Shown here: piece after piece, positions 34,672 through 42,728 of the stretch
How the letters are laid out: each line of letters opens with the position of its first letter
Numbering within the stretch: position 1 is the stretch's first letter
NCBI GenBank assembly: GCA_016793885.1
Contig: JAEUHE010000183.1
Coordinates: 62,001-126,000 of the forward strand
DNA length: 64,000 nt
Origin: Verrucomicrobiales bacterium
GTDB taxonomy: Bacteria > Verrucomicrobiota > Verrucomicrobiia > Limisphaerales > UBA11320
Direction: 5' to 3'
Translations under genes and position numbers: made by a program
Notes under the pieces: generated by a model
The model's database searches: none
What the model was told of the DNA's origin: nothing
What the model saw: the letters and a program-made list of their open reading frames with translations, nothing else

Positions 34672-34714
34672 AGTTTAACAAACCAAAAGCAAACAGTCAT
34701 CAACACCAAAACCT

Positions 34715-34939
34715 ATGAAGATCAAATACGTCCTATGGGGTCACGGACCAATCATCCAAGCCTGCAACAACGGGGCCTGCCCTGGGGCTCATATCACCGA
34801 AGACGGGCACGCCATTATCCAGGGATACGAGCTGACCGAAGCGGAAAAGTCAGCCGTGCCGCTGACGCCCGGTGAGGGCTTCGTAAAGATGCCGCTCAAA
34901 ACGCTGAAGCGCATCGCCGCTCAGGTCATGATTGAATGA
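34715..34939 (+). CDS. Small hypothetical protein
   Basis: 74 residues (MKIKYVLWGHGPIIQACNNG, then LTPGEGFVKMPLKTLKRIAA). It is compact, with no signal peptide and no recognised domain. It begins 43 bp right of the recombinase unit, so an inverting upstream segment could affect its expression (inference). Confidence 0.5.
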   Translation: MKIKYVLWGHGPIIQACNNGACPGAHITEDGHAIIQGYELTEAEKSAVPLTPGEGFVKMPLKTLKRIAAQVMIE

Positions 34940-35071
34940 ACGGCTCAAGGGGCAGCGGAGTCATGCTCTGCTGCCCTCCCTCCAATATCGGGTTGATTAT
35001 GGCAACTGTTGGAAGTAAACAGCAGGCATGATTTGAAGGTAGATTGTGTCTCCTGCGTTCAAACACTTGAA

Positions 35072-36364
35072 ATGAAGCCCTCGTTTGCAACCACCGTGCT
35101 GGCTGTTTTGCTGGCGGCATCCGCGCATGCACAGTCTGAAAAGCCCCGCGGCCCGCTCGACGCGGACGCCCCTTCAAATTCGAATCCGCTTTTCAGACTG
35201 ATCGCCGAATCCGCGAACAAACAACCCGCCAGCAGCACACCGGCGACATCCGGCCCGCTCAGCGCCTCGGGCCCGCTGACCGGCACCCGCACCGCCGCGC
35301 CAGCCACCAACACCGCGCAAGCCACCGCGACCTTTACCGCCGCCTCCGCCCCGGCGAATGCGAACACGGCACCGGCGGGAGTTGCAAGAACGGAAACAGA
35401 GAAAGAGTTCAAACCCACGATCATCAGGCAGGCAGGAGATTATTCCGAAACCAATCAGGTCGTGAGCTTTTTCGTGCTCAAAGGCAAGAAGAATGAAGGC
35501 AATTTGACGGGAGATGATATTGCCAGAACAATAGCCAATTATTTTACCCAAAACGGCATCCCCGTTAAGGGCTTCGTGGAACCATCAGAAGCGGACAACA
35601 CCGCTATCGGGTTTTTTGTAAAAGGCCGTCTTTATGGGCCCGTTGGCCTTAGGAAGGCCGCAGTAGCTGCTGTCGGTGTTGGATCTCAATACAGGGACGC
35701 ATATAGCGCCCACTTCCCGTCGGGCTCAGGTTTCGCTGTGCCACCAAGCGGCCCGCTCGACGCGGACGCCCCTTCAAGTTCCGGCCCGGTTTTAAGACTG
35801 ATCACCGCATCCGCAAACACACAACCTGCCGCCAGCAGCACACCGGCGACATCCGGCCCGCTCAGCGCCTCGGGCCCCCTGTCCGTGACCGGCCCGCTGA
35901 CCGGCACCCGCACCGCCGCGCCCGCCACCAACACCGCGCCCGCCACCGCGACCTTTACCGCCGCCTCCACCCCGGCGAATGCGAACACGGCGCCGGCGGG
36001 AGTTGCAAGCACGGATACGACCGAACAGAAACCGACACTTATCAGGCAAGCCGGGGAGTATTCCGAAACCAACCGGGTTGTGAGCATTATCGTTTCCAAA
36101 GGCAAGCAGAACGAAAGTGGTTTGACAGGCGAGGACATTGCCCGGACAATAACCGCTTACTTTACGAAGCGTGGAATTCCGGCTAAGGCATTCGTTGGGC
36201 CATCGGAAGGAGATTACACAGCCATAGGCTATGCGGTAAAAGGCCGCATTTACGGGCCCGTTGGCCTTGATAAAGCTGTAGGTATGGCGGTTGTTGCTGG
36301 CTCTCAATTCAGGGATGCCTATGCTGACATCCCGTCGGCTTCGGAAAAGTCACGGCGGAATTAG
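35072..36364 (+). CDS. Secreted protein with internal duplication and Ala/Pro/Thr linkers
   Basis: 430 residues from the ATG at 35072 with a signal peptide (MKPSFATTVLAVLLAASAHA). The mature protein consists of two similar halves of about 200 residues. Each has GPLDADAPS, then a low-complexity Ser/Thr/Ala/Pro linker (PATSGPLSASGPLTGTRTAA), then a globular domain: RQAGDYSETNQVVSFFVLKG / RQAGEYSETNRVVSIIVSKG, TGDDIARTIANYFTQNGIPV / TGEDIARTITAYFTKRGIPA. DNA of the linkers is nearly identical (35146-35380 versus 35746-36010), so the duplication is recent. Function unknown; a surface or periplasmic role is likely. Confidence 0.7.
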   Translation: MKPSFATTVLAVLLAASAHAQSEKPRGPLDADAPSNSNPLFRLIAESANKQPASSTPATSGPLSASGPLTGTRTAAPATNTAQATATFTAASAPANANTAPAGVARTETEKEFKPTIIRQAGDYSETNQVVSFFVLKGKKNEGNLTGDDIARTIANYFTQNGIPVKGFVEPSEADNTAIGFFVKGRLYGPVGLRKAAVAAVGVGSQYRDAYSAHFPSGSGFAVPPSGPLDADAPSSSGPVLRLITASANTQPAASSTPATSGPLSASGPLSVTGPLTGTRTAAPATNTAPATATFTAASTPANANTAPAGVASTDTTEQKPTLIRQAGEYSETNRVVSIIVSKGKQNESGLTGEDIARTITAYFTKRGIPAKAFVGPSEGDYTAIGYAVKGRIYGPVGLDKAVGMAVVAGSQFRDAYADIPSASEKSRRN

Positions 36365-36831
36365 CACAGCGCGCTATCAGATTTTTCCTTGATGCCCCCG
36401 GTAGAAGTTTTGAGGAGCGAGTCCATGTAGGTTTGGAACGAGGCGGGATAGTAGCTTCGGTAGGACTGCCAATGCCGCCGCATGCTATCGAGTGCAAGGA
36501 AGTCGCGCATGTCGCGCTCCAGGCTCTCGCGCTGTTCGCTGGAGAACAGCCCCCGGTCCTGAATGGCGTTAATCAGCGCCATCTGATTGAGCCAGAGTTG
36601 CAGGTAGCGGCGCTCCCAAACCGGGTCGGTGTTTTGACTGCCTTGTAATATGTCAAAAAGTTCCGGCGTCGAAAACCCGAGCATCAAGAGTTGGCGGTTG
36701 ATGTCATAGACCTGGATGAGGGATTCAATCTTCCGCTGTTCGGTGTGGCCGTGAAGCTGGAAGATCACCAAGAAAATGGAGATGAAGGAAAAGACTAGCG
36801 CGACCGCCGTCGGATAATCGAAGCCCGTCAT
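36361..36831 (-). CDS. Single-span membrane protein with cytosolic helical domain
   Basis: 156 residues. One N-terminal transmembrane helix (YPTAVALVFSFISIFLVIFQ, residues 6-25) is followed by a helical domain (IQVYDINRQLLMLGFSTPEL, WERRYLQLWLNQMALINAIQ, MRRHWQSYRSYYPASFQTYM). The arrangement resembles small proteins that report on membrane state, but no family is assigned. It overlaps the convergent secreted-protein gene by 4 bp. Confidence 0.55.
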   Translation of the reverse strand: MTGFDYPTAVALVFSFISIFLVIFQLHGHTEQRKIESLIQVYDINRQLLMLGFSTPELFDILQGSQNTDPVWERRYLQLWLNQMALINAIQDRGLFSSEQRESLERDMRDFLALDSMRRHWQSYRSYYPASFQTYMDSLLKTSTGGIKEKSDSALC

Positions 36832-37337
36832 GTGGGTTGCTCCTGTGAGGAAATCTTGGGCTCAGATAGCACTTTAACCGGCGTGAGTAAACGGCTGATT
36901 GGCTTGCCAATAATGCGGGTTGAATTGTCATAATTATTATTATCCAACATGAAGTGTTTGCCGTAAGCCCTTGAAAACATTCAAGAAAATGCGCTTCAAC
37001 TTCGGATGCGTTTTTCGCTTCTTGCCGTTTCGTTTCCCTCGCCTTTCGCGCCGTTATCAAGACTGGCACGACTATCGGAAACGCACCGATCAATTAACCG
37101 CAATCTTCCAGCAACGGCGCGGATTGCCCCAAGCCGAAGCGCGAACGCTGGTCCTCGGCGGCAGCGTGCCGCTGCATCCGCTATTCAGCTCGCACAGGAG
37201 CTCAAGGCAAGGTGTGGAAAATAAGGCGGGCAATTTTGCTTTGAAGAACATATCGCCAGGTTCAAGGACGTAAGCAGGAAACGGTAATTCGGACTGCACT
37301 CAGTCGGAAATCGGCATGGGGCGTCACGTTCATTCTT
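36832..37337. other. Intergenic region before the excisionase/integrase pair
   Basis: About 500 bp. Short frames exist on both strands, but none has a ribosome binding site with plausible coding content. It probably carries promoters for the leftward membrane protein and the rightward excisionase-integrase operon. An A/T-rich patch lies near 36928-36945. Confidence 0.4.
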
Positions 37338-37550
37338 GTGATGACACCTCCAGCCATAGAACAAAGCACGAACGAACAATTGATCTCCCTGCCCGCCGCC
37401 GCAGCGAAGCTTGATGTCTCGCTGCGGAGTTTCTATCGCCTGATCGCACAAGGCGACCTCCCTCCTCCCGTGAAGGTTGGCAGGTCCTCAAAAATGTTTC
37501 AGAGTGACCTGTCGGGTTACGTCCAGAAACTGAAAGCCCAAAGAGTCTGA
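37338..37550 (+). CDS. AlpA/excisionase-like HTH protein
   Basis: 70 residues with a MerR/AlpA-type helix-turn-helix: LISLPAAAAKLDVSLRSFYR followed by LIAQGDLPPPVKVGRSSKMF. Small proteins of this class bind next to attachment sites and bias the integrase to excision. It ends 4 bp before the integrase start, so the two are in one operon. Confidence 0.8.
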   Translation: MMTPPAIEQSTNEQLISLPAAAAKLDVSLRSFYRLIAQGDLPPPVKVGRSSKMFQSDLSGYVQKLKAQRV

Positions 37551-37554
37551 GTTT

Positions 37555-38853
37555 ATGATTGCGTATGTCTATAAACCGAAGCGCCGCGTCGAGGGCAAGC
37601 TTGAGGTCCAACGCACCTATCGCGGACGCTACCGCCTGGACGGTGAATTCTCCTTAACGGATGTGACGCTGGACACACCTGACAAGCAGGTGGCGCAAAC
37701 CAAGCTGATGCAGATTATCGCGGAGAAGGAACGCGAGCGGGCCGGTCTGACAGCCCCGGCGTCAGAGCGTCAGGCAGTCGGTAAGTCCACCCTCACGCAC
37801 CTGACTGATTTCCTCGCCGACCTGGAAACGCTCGGACGGGCGAAGGAATACACCCGCCACGTCAAAAGCCGGGTTGAAAAGCTGATTGCGGATTGTGGTT
37901 TTCATAAGCTCGGGGACATCGCTTCTGACAAGTTTGTGTCCTGGCGGAGCAAGCAAAAGGATTTGAGTGCGAAAACGCTCAATGAGTATCTGAACTCCAT
38001 GTCGGCCTTCCTGAACTGGATGGTCGCTCAGGAGCGGATGGCGAGCAATCCGCTCGCGAAGGTCTCCAAGGTTGACATCCGGGGCCGTCAGGCGAAACGC
38101 CGGGCGATTACGCCGGACGAGTTGCAGGAGCTTTTCAAGGTCACGACCCCGAAGCGCCGCTTGATCTATCTTGCGGCGATTTACACCGGCCTGCGCCTCG
38201 GTGAACTCAAGGCAATGGTCAAACTGGATTTGCACCTGGACGACGCCCGCCCCTATGTCGCGGCACGCGCGTCCACGACGAAGAACAGGAAAGAGGGTGC
38301 TATTCCACTGCACCCAGCCCTAGCGGCTGAACTGCGCGAGGCGACCAAGGATCACAAGGACGGTCAGCCGGTCTTTCAACTGAGCAAGCGAATCAGCCGG
38401 ACGTTCAAGGCGGATTTGCTGCGGGCGGGAATTGAGCCGGTGGACGCCCTGGGGCGCAAACTGGACTTCCATGCCTTACGGAAAACCTTCGGAACGCGCC
38501 TGGCCGCGAAAGGGGTCGCGCAACGGCTCGCGCAAGAACTGATGCGCCATCAAGACCCGAAGCTAACGGCTTTGAATTACACCGATGAGACCCTGCTCCC
38601 GACCTTCGCGGCGGTCGCTTCACTCGATTGGGAAGGCGAGGCCCCTGCTCCCGCTGCACACACGGACACACACATAGACACACAAAAAACAGGCCCGGCG
38701 GGTCAAAACGGGGCACAAGCTGGCACGTTAAACGGGGGCGGAAAAGTCGCTGGAAGCCCTGAAAATAAAGGCGAAAGTCGCGTTCTGACGCAACCTGTCA
38801 CGAAAGGGAAAATGGCGGAGAGAGGGGGATTCGAACCCCCGATACCCGGTTAA
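37555..38853 (+). CDS. int: Tyrosine recombinase / integrase of the element
   Basis: 432 residues as integrated. The core-binding domain spans about 75-175 (HLTDFLADLETLGRAKEYTR, LNEYLNSMSAFLNWMVAQER) and the catalytic domain about 180-350. Catalytic residues are R in YTGLRLGE, K in TTKNRKEG, HxxR in FHALRKTF, H in LMRHQDPKLT and Y in ALNYTDE. A low-complexity linker (AHTDTHIDTQKTGPAGQN) leads to the C-terminus MAERGGFEPPIPG, which is encoded by the tRNA-Ser 3' end. The gene therefore runs through the attachment site and ends inside chromosomal tRNA sequence. In the excised circle the frame would continue into 9156-9391. Confidence 0.92.
   Translation: MIAYVYKPKRRVEGKLEVQRTYRGRYRLDGEFSLTDVTLDTPDKQVAQTKLMQIIAEKERERAGLTAPASERQAVGKSTLTHLTDFLADLETLGRAKEYTRHVKSRVEKLIADCGFHKLGDIASDKFVSWRSKQKDLSAKTLNEYLNSMSAFLNWMVAQERMASNPLAKVSKVDIRGRQAKRRAITPDELQELFKVTTPKRRLIYLAAIYTGLRLGELKAMVKLDLHLDDARPYVAARASTTKNRKEGAIPLHPALAAELREATKDHKDGQPVFQLSKRISRTFKADLLRAGIEPVDALGRKLDFHALRKTFGTRLAAKGVAQRLAQELMRHQDPKLTALNYTDETLLPTFAAVASLDWEGEAPAPAAHTDTHIDTQKTGPAGQNGAQAGTLNGGGKVAGSPENKGESRVLTQPVTKGKMAERGGFEPPIPG
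38813..38836. repeat. Right attachment site, 24-bp tRNA-Ser 3' end
   Basis: Identical to 9132-9155 in the same orientation. It lies both inside the tRNA-Ser gene (minus strand) and inside the integrase frame (plus strand). Confidence 0.9.
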
Positions 38854-38904
38854 GGGTATAACGGTTTAGCAAACCGTCGCTTTCGACCACTCAGCCATCT
38901 CTCC
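38813..38904 (-). tRNA. serX: tRNA-Ser(GCU)
   Basis: Reads GGAGAGATGGCTGAGTGGTC at the 5' end. The acceptor stem GGAGAGA pairs with TCTCTCC, the discriminator is G and CCA is encoded. The anticodon is GCT in GACGGTTTGCTAAACCGTT, with a long variable arm typical of tRNA-Ser. It reads AGC/AGU codons. The 3' 24 bp form the right attachment site of the element. The gene is intact. Confidence 0.95.
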
Positions 38905-38959
38905 GTCAACCGTAGGGTTAGGGATAATCGACCAAATCATCCGCCAAGCAAGCAGAAAT

Positions 38960-40645
38960 TCATGCCGTCCGCACCCAAAGCGTCTTCAAATAGCCCGGCT
39001 CCTCGCGCGTGATCGGGAAATCAGGGGGCTGAGCCACATAATGATGACGCTCGACCTTCCGGCCCGATCGCTGAACGGCCGCGAGGACGGTCTCCACAAA
39101 TTTCTCCGGCTCCAGTCGTGCCGCGTTGGTCGATGCCAAAATGACTCCTCGAGGCGCCAACACTCCCAGCGCCCCAGTCACTAGATCCCCGTAATCCTTC
39201 TCCGCCTGAAAACGCCCATGTTCCTTGGATTCCGAAAAGGTCGGCGGGTCCAGGATCACCGCGTCAAACTGGCGTCCCTTCTTCGCCCATCGCCTGAACC
39301 AATCAAAGGTGTCGCCAAACACCGAATCATGTTCCGCCGGATCGAGGCCGTTCAGAACGAAATTACGCTTTCCCCACTCCAGATATTTTTTGGACAAATC
39401 CAGGCTGGTGGTGCGCCATCCCCCAGCCGCCGCGGCCACCGAAAACGCACAGGTGTAGGCAAAGGTGTTCAATAACTCGGGCTTTGCCCCCGACGGCTGC
39501 CTGGCTCCCAGATCGAAACCGGCCGCCACATGGCCGGTCAGACAGCGCCGACGATTGTCCCGCTGATCCAAAAAGATGCCCACCGAATAACCTTCCTGAA
39601 AACTCAACTCGAACTTCAGCCCGTTCTCACGCAGGACAAACCTCTCCGGAGCCGCGTCACCGTGGATCAGAACCGGCGACACTGACTGAGGTGCCGTCCC
39701 TCGAATGCGCCGCAGCAGCAGCTTGTGATAAACCCCTCGAACGACCGCAGCCGCCCCCCGCTCAGTCCCTCCACCCACCGCCGCGCTGAGCGTGGCTTGT
39801 TGACTACGGGTCAGCGGCTCCTCGCTCTGCGCCAATAGATACTCCCCCAACCGATCCACGAAGCAGCCGGGCCAGTCGTGGCTTGCTCCATGAATGACCC
39901 GGTACCCATCGGTCAGAGCCGGATCCACAAATGCTGGAGTGGCAGCCGAATCAGGATCATCCCCCCCCGGAAACTCGTTGGCTTTGTCCCACGGAGCCGG
40001 TGAACGAAACTCGAGCGTCTCTCCGCTCTTCGGATGACGGAACGACAGCTCAGCCGCATGCAGAAAGACTCGAGCAGCCGGAGCCCCTCCGTAAAGAGTG
40101 TCCCCCCAAATAGGAAATCCGCGCTCCGACGCATGCACGCGAATCTGATGCGTTCTTCCGGTCAGAGGTTCCGCACGCACCACCGTGAAGGGTCGCCCCC
40201 CTGCCCCACGACGCGCCACTGTGCCCAGGACCGTGAAATGCGTCTCGGCTGGCTGTCCTCCCGGTCGGCTCCCATAGCGTTCGCCCAGTCGGATCAAGTC
40301 GGACTTGACCGAGAAGTCTTTCTCTTTCGGCGATTGCTCGGTCAGGAGCAGGTAAGATTTAGAGACCTCCCGGCCGGTAAACTGAAGCGTGAGCGACTTG
40401 TTCGCCTCGGGGGTCTTGGTAAACACCAGCACCCCGGAGGTTTCCTTGTCCAGTCGATGCATGATCGCCAGGCTCGCCCAGCGAGGCTCACGGTGTCGCA
40501 GAAAGTCATAGACACCTTCGTTGGCGTAGGGCGACGGAGCATGGGTGTTCCATCCAGCCGGCTTGGCGATCACCAGCAGATGATCGTCCTCAAAAAGAAT
40601 CAATCGAGGCAGGGCATCCGTAAATGGAGGGACCGGAGAACCCAT
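38960..40645 (-). CDS. Fusion of RluA-type pseudouridine synthase and RlmI-like methyltransferase
   Basis: 561 residues. Residues 10-235 are an RluA-type pseudouridine synthase with the catalytic motif IMHRLDKETSGVLVF (Asp near 66) and LTGRTHQIRVH. Residues about 240-561 are a class I SAM-dependent methyltransferase of the RlmI/RlmK type: GYSVGIFLDQRDNRRRCL, LNTFAYTCAFSVAAAAGG, FDAVILDPPTFSESKEHG, and the tail HHYVAQPPDFPITREEPGYL. Both halves modify structured RNA, so the protein probably pseudouridylates and methylates rRNA; target positions are unknown. The start overlaps the gcvT stop by one base, so they are translationally coupled. Confidence 0.85.
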   Translation of the reverse strand: MGSPVPPFTDALPRLILFEDDHLLVIAKPAGWNTHAPSPYANEGVYDFLRHREPRWASLAIMHRLDKETSGVLVFTKTPEANKSLTLQFTGREVSKSYLLLTEQSPKEKDFSVKSDLIRLGERYGSRPGGQPAETHFTVLGTVARRGAGGRPFTVVRAEPLTGRTHQIRVHASERGFPIWGDTLYGGAPAARVFLHAAELSFRHPKSGETLEFRSPAPWDKANEFPGGDDPDSAATPAFVDPALTDGYRVIHGASHDWPGCFVDRLGEYLLAQSEEPLTRSQQATLSAAVGGGTERGAAAVVRGVYHKLLLRRIRGTAPQSVSPVLIHGDAAPERFVLRENGLKFELSFQEGYSVGIFLDQRDNRRRCLTGHVAAGFDLGARQPSGAKPELLNTFAYTCAFSVAAAAGGWRTTSLDLSKKYLEWGKRNFVLNGLDPAEHDSVFGDTFDWFRRWAKKGRQFDAVILDPPTFSESKEHGRFQAEKDYGDLVTGALGVLAPRGVILASTNAARLEPEKFVETVLAAVQRSGRKVERHHYVAQPPDFPITREEPGYLKTLWVRTA

Positions 40646-41790
40646 CAGCTCCGCTTGAAGATCGGCTTCTTCACGACGTTGGCCGGCCAGCGTCGGCCGC
40701 GCACCTCGATCTCAATGGCGGTGCCGATCTCGGCGAACGCCGGCGGCACGTAGCCCATGCCGATGCCGCATCCCAACGAGGGACTCTGAGTCCCGCTGAC
40801 CACCTGGCCTAGCACCTTGGCATCCGGCCCCACACTCCAGATGGGGTAATGGGGCCGCGGTGGTGCGGTCTTCTCGGCCATACGAAACGCCACGCAGCGC
40901 CTGGTGATCCCCTCGGCTTTTTGCCGCGCAAGGACCGAGCGACCACAGAATTCACCCTTATCCAGCGCCACGAAGAAGCCCAATCCCGCCTCGATCGGGG
41001 TTGTTTGCTCGTCCAGTTCGTGACCGTAGAGCGGATAGCCCATCTCGGTGCGAAGCGTATCGCGGGCACCGAGCCCTGCAGGCTGGCAGCAGAAGGGATG
41101 TCCGGCGGCTAAAATCTGGTTCCAAACCGCTTCCGTAAACTCAGCACGGGTTATGATCTCAAACCCTTCCTCACCGGTATAGCCCGTGCGCGCCACCAAC
41201 ACTGTGCCGATGTCCTTGGAGCTAAACACTCCGATCTGGTTTTTCTTAAGTTGGCTGGCTGCGGTCACCTGCATACCGCCGATGGAGCCACCCGGAAAAC
41301 AAGAATCAATGAAGAGGGGCGTCTTCGGTCCCTGAAGTGCCACGGCACCATAGGCGTCCGACATATCGCGGAACTCGACCTGGGTGCGGTCAACGAAGGA
41401 TTCGAGCCGGGATTTCATCCACGCCACGTCAGGCTCGATGCGCGAGGCATTGATGATGAGGAAGAACTCGTTGTCGGCGATCCGATAAGCGTAGAGGTCG
41501 TCAATCACCCCGCCCGCCTCATTGCACATCAGGGTGTATTGTCCCTCCCCCACAGCCAACTTGCGCAGATCGTTGGTCAGCAATCCGTTCAAGAATGCCA
41601 GGGCTCCGGCTCCGCGCACCTGCACCTCGCCCATGTGAGCAATGTCGAACAGGCCGGCAGACTTCCGAACGGCTAGGTGCTCGTCGACGATGCTGGAATA
41701 TTGGACCGGCATCTCCCATCCGCCGAATTCGATGAGCTTACCGCCAGCGCGCTGATGCGCGGAAAACAATGGAGTTCGTTTGAGTGTCAT
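40645..41790 (-). CDS. gcvT: Aminomethyltransferase, glycine cleavage system T protein
   Basis: 381 residues, normal for GcvT. It begins MTLKRTPLFSAHQRAGGKLI with FGGWEMPVQYSSIVDEHLAV and the family's FDIAHMGEVQVRG and GQYTLMCNEAGGVIDDLYAY. YTGEEGFEI and LGARDTLRTEMGYPLYGHEL follow. GcvT transfers the methylene group of the aminomethyl-lipoyl H protein to tetrahydrofolate. The other gcv genes are not in the window, and no glycine riboswitch was recognised upstream. It is coupled to the RNA-modifying fusion gene. Confidence 0.93.
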   Translation of the reverse strand: MTLKRTPLFSAHQRAGGKLIEFGGWEMPVQYSSIVDEHLAVRKSAGLFDIAHMGEVQVRGAGALAFLNGLLTNDLRKLAVGEGQYTLMCNEAGGVIDDLYAYRIADNEFFLIINASRIEPDVAWMKSRLESFVDRTQVEFRDMSDAYGAVALQGPKTPLFIDSCFPGGSIGGMQVTAASQLKKNQIGVFSSKDIGTVLVARTGYTGEEGFEIITRAEFTEAVWNQILAAGHPFCCQPAGLGARDTLRTEMGYPLYGHELDEQTTPIEAGLGFFVALDKGEFCGRSVLARQKAEGITRRCVAFRMAEKTAPPRPHYPIWSVGPDAKVLGQVVSGTQSPSLGCGIGMGYVPPAFAEIGTAIEIEVRGRRWPANVVKKPIFKRS

Positions 41791-41950
41791 CCGATGTCGG
41801 ACGCTAGCAGCTCACGCCGCACCGTCAATGACATGGTTTGTTTTGACAGAAGCTTGGCACTTTCCGTTTCATGGCGGGCGGGCAGCGTAGAATGAAAGCA
41901 ATCGCAGCCCGACGCACCGACACTCCGAACGAATGCCGCAAGGCGCCACT

Positions 41951-42403
41951 ATGATGCCCAACACCAACTTCTTGAACCAGCTACCGATGATCACGGTAGT
42001 CATCGTGGCCTTTGTGGCATTCGTGCTCTACCTAGCGGTCAAGGGAACGATTTGCTATCTGATCATCCAAAGCCTGCAGAGAGTTCCCGCCGAGCACCGC
42101 CGCATCGAGCCCGCGATGATCTGGCTGCTGCTCATCCCTTGCTTCAGCCTGATCTGGAATTTCTTTGTCTTTCGTCGAGTGCCGGATTCGTTCGCCTCGT
42201 ACTTCGCCGCTCAAGGACAGTCTGATGTGGGCGACTGCGGAAAGACTATCGGCACTTGGTACTCCGGACTTGCTGTCGCCGGTGTCGCCATCCCGCTCTA
42301 CGGAGCGGCAGCGGGGATCGCCGCACTGGTGCTTCTGATCCTCAGCCTGGTGAAATACAACGAGCTCAAGCAACGAATCGATCGCACGTTGCCGAAACCC
42401 TAG
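41951..42403 (+). CDS. Small multi-pass membrane protein, unknown
   Basis: About 150 residues from the ATG at 41951 (or 41954); the frame opens at 41933. Hydrophobic helices: MITVVIVAFVAFVLYLAVKG, PAMIWLLLIPCFSLIWNFFV, and a C-terminal pair (SGLAVAGVAIPLYGAAAGIA, ALVLLILSLVKYN). A cytoplasmic tail LKQRIDRTLPKP ends it. The family is not recognised. It stands alone, divergent from gcvT. Confidence 0.65.
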   Translation: MMPNTNFLNQLPMITVVIVAFVAFVLYLAVKGTICYLIIQSLQRVPAEHRRIEPAMIWLLLIPCFSLIWNFFVFRRVPDSFASYFAAQGQSDVGDCGKTIGTWYSGLAVAGVAIPLYGAAAGIAALVLLILSLVKYNELKQRIDRTLPKP

Positions 42404-42493
42404 CAGCAGAGACGGACCGTCGGAGATAGGAACCGGGACATATTGCCGACGGATCATGCAGACCACACCGATCTGAGAAGCGACACGTTCAAC

Positions 42494-42538
42494 CTCGTCC
42501 CCTACAGCCGTTGGGAGTGTAGGAGCCGAGGTGACGAG
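42494..42538. repeat. REP-like palindrome (TGTAGGAGCCGAGGTGACGAG type)
   Basis: CCTCGTCCCCTACA on one side and TGTAGGAGCCGAGGTGACGA on the other, about 11 bp apart. Related ends occur at 51991 and 52121, so this is a repeat family of the genome. Confidence 0.6.
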
Positions 42539-42622
42539 GCTTGGTTCATGGAGGGGAGCTGGCTACGATCGGGCTGATCTGCACGATCCTTCGGTTCTCA
42601 CTGATTGAGGGCTCCCCCGCGT

Positions 42623-42698
42623 TCTCCGCGCCTCCGCGAGAAAAGATCCCTACCCTGACTCGGAAGGACTGCCGAAATCTCTCGCGGAGGCGCGGAGA
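42623..42698. repeat. Perfect 19-bp inverted repeat with 38-bp loop
   Basis: TCTCCGCGCCTCCGCGAGA at 42623-42641 and its exact reverse complement at 42680-42698. It could act as a bidirectional terminator between convergent genes, although no strong U-tract follows. Confidence 0.7.
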
Positions 42699-42728
42699 GG
42701 AAAGAGTTCATGGAGAGCGCCCGCGGGT

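Larger units (their letters stand above)
9132..38836. mobile_element. Integrative mobilizable element in tRNA-Ser, about 29.7 kb
   Basis: Both ends carry the same 24 bp (TGGCGGAGAGAGGGGGATTC plus GAAC), which is the 3' end of the tRNA-Ser gene (minus strand) at 38813-38904. The tRNA is intact on the right side, and the left copy is only the 3' fragment. Just inside the right end lie an excisionase-like gene and a tyrosine integrase, the usual arrangement. The element also has a RepC initiator, VirD4-type coupling protein, relaxase and MobC, but no VirB/Tra channel genes, so it is best called mobilizable. Cargo includes an ATPase/nuclease operon, a broken hsdR, radC, a group II intron and a small recombinase unit. 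Confidence 0.88.
42404..42728. other. Intergenic region with two palindromic repeat elements
   Basis: 325 bp between convergent genes. It contains a hairpin-forming element at 42494-42537 (CTCGTCCCCTACA / TGTAGGAGCCGAG) and a perfect 19-bp inverted repeat at 42623-42641 and 42680-42698 (TCTCCGCGCCTCCGCGAGA). No gene is supported. Confidence 0.6.

Noticed and set aside
36971-37273. 100-residue frame upstream of the excisionase gene
   Set aside because: Arginine-rich, no ribosome binding site and no conserved pattern; an overlapping frame in the same stretch is equally open.
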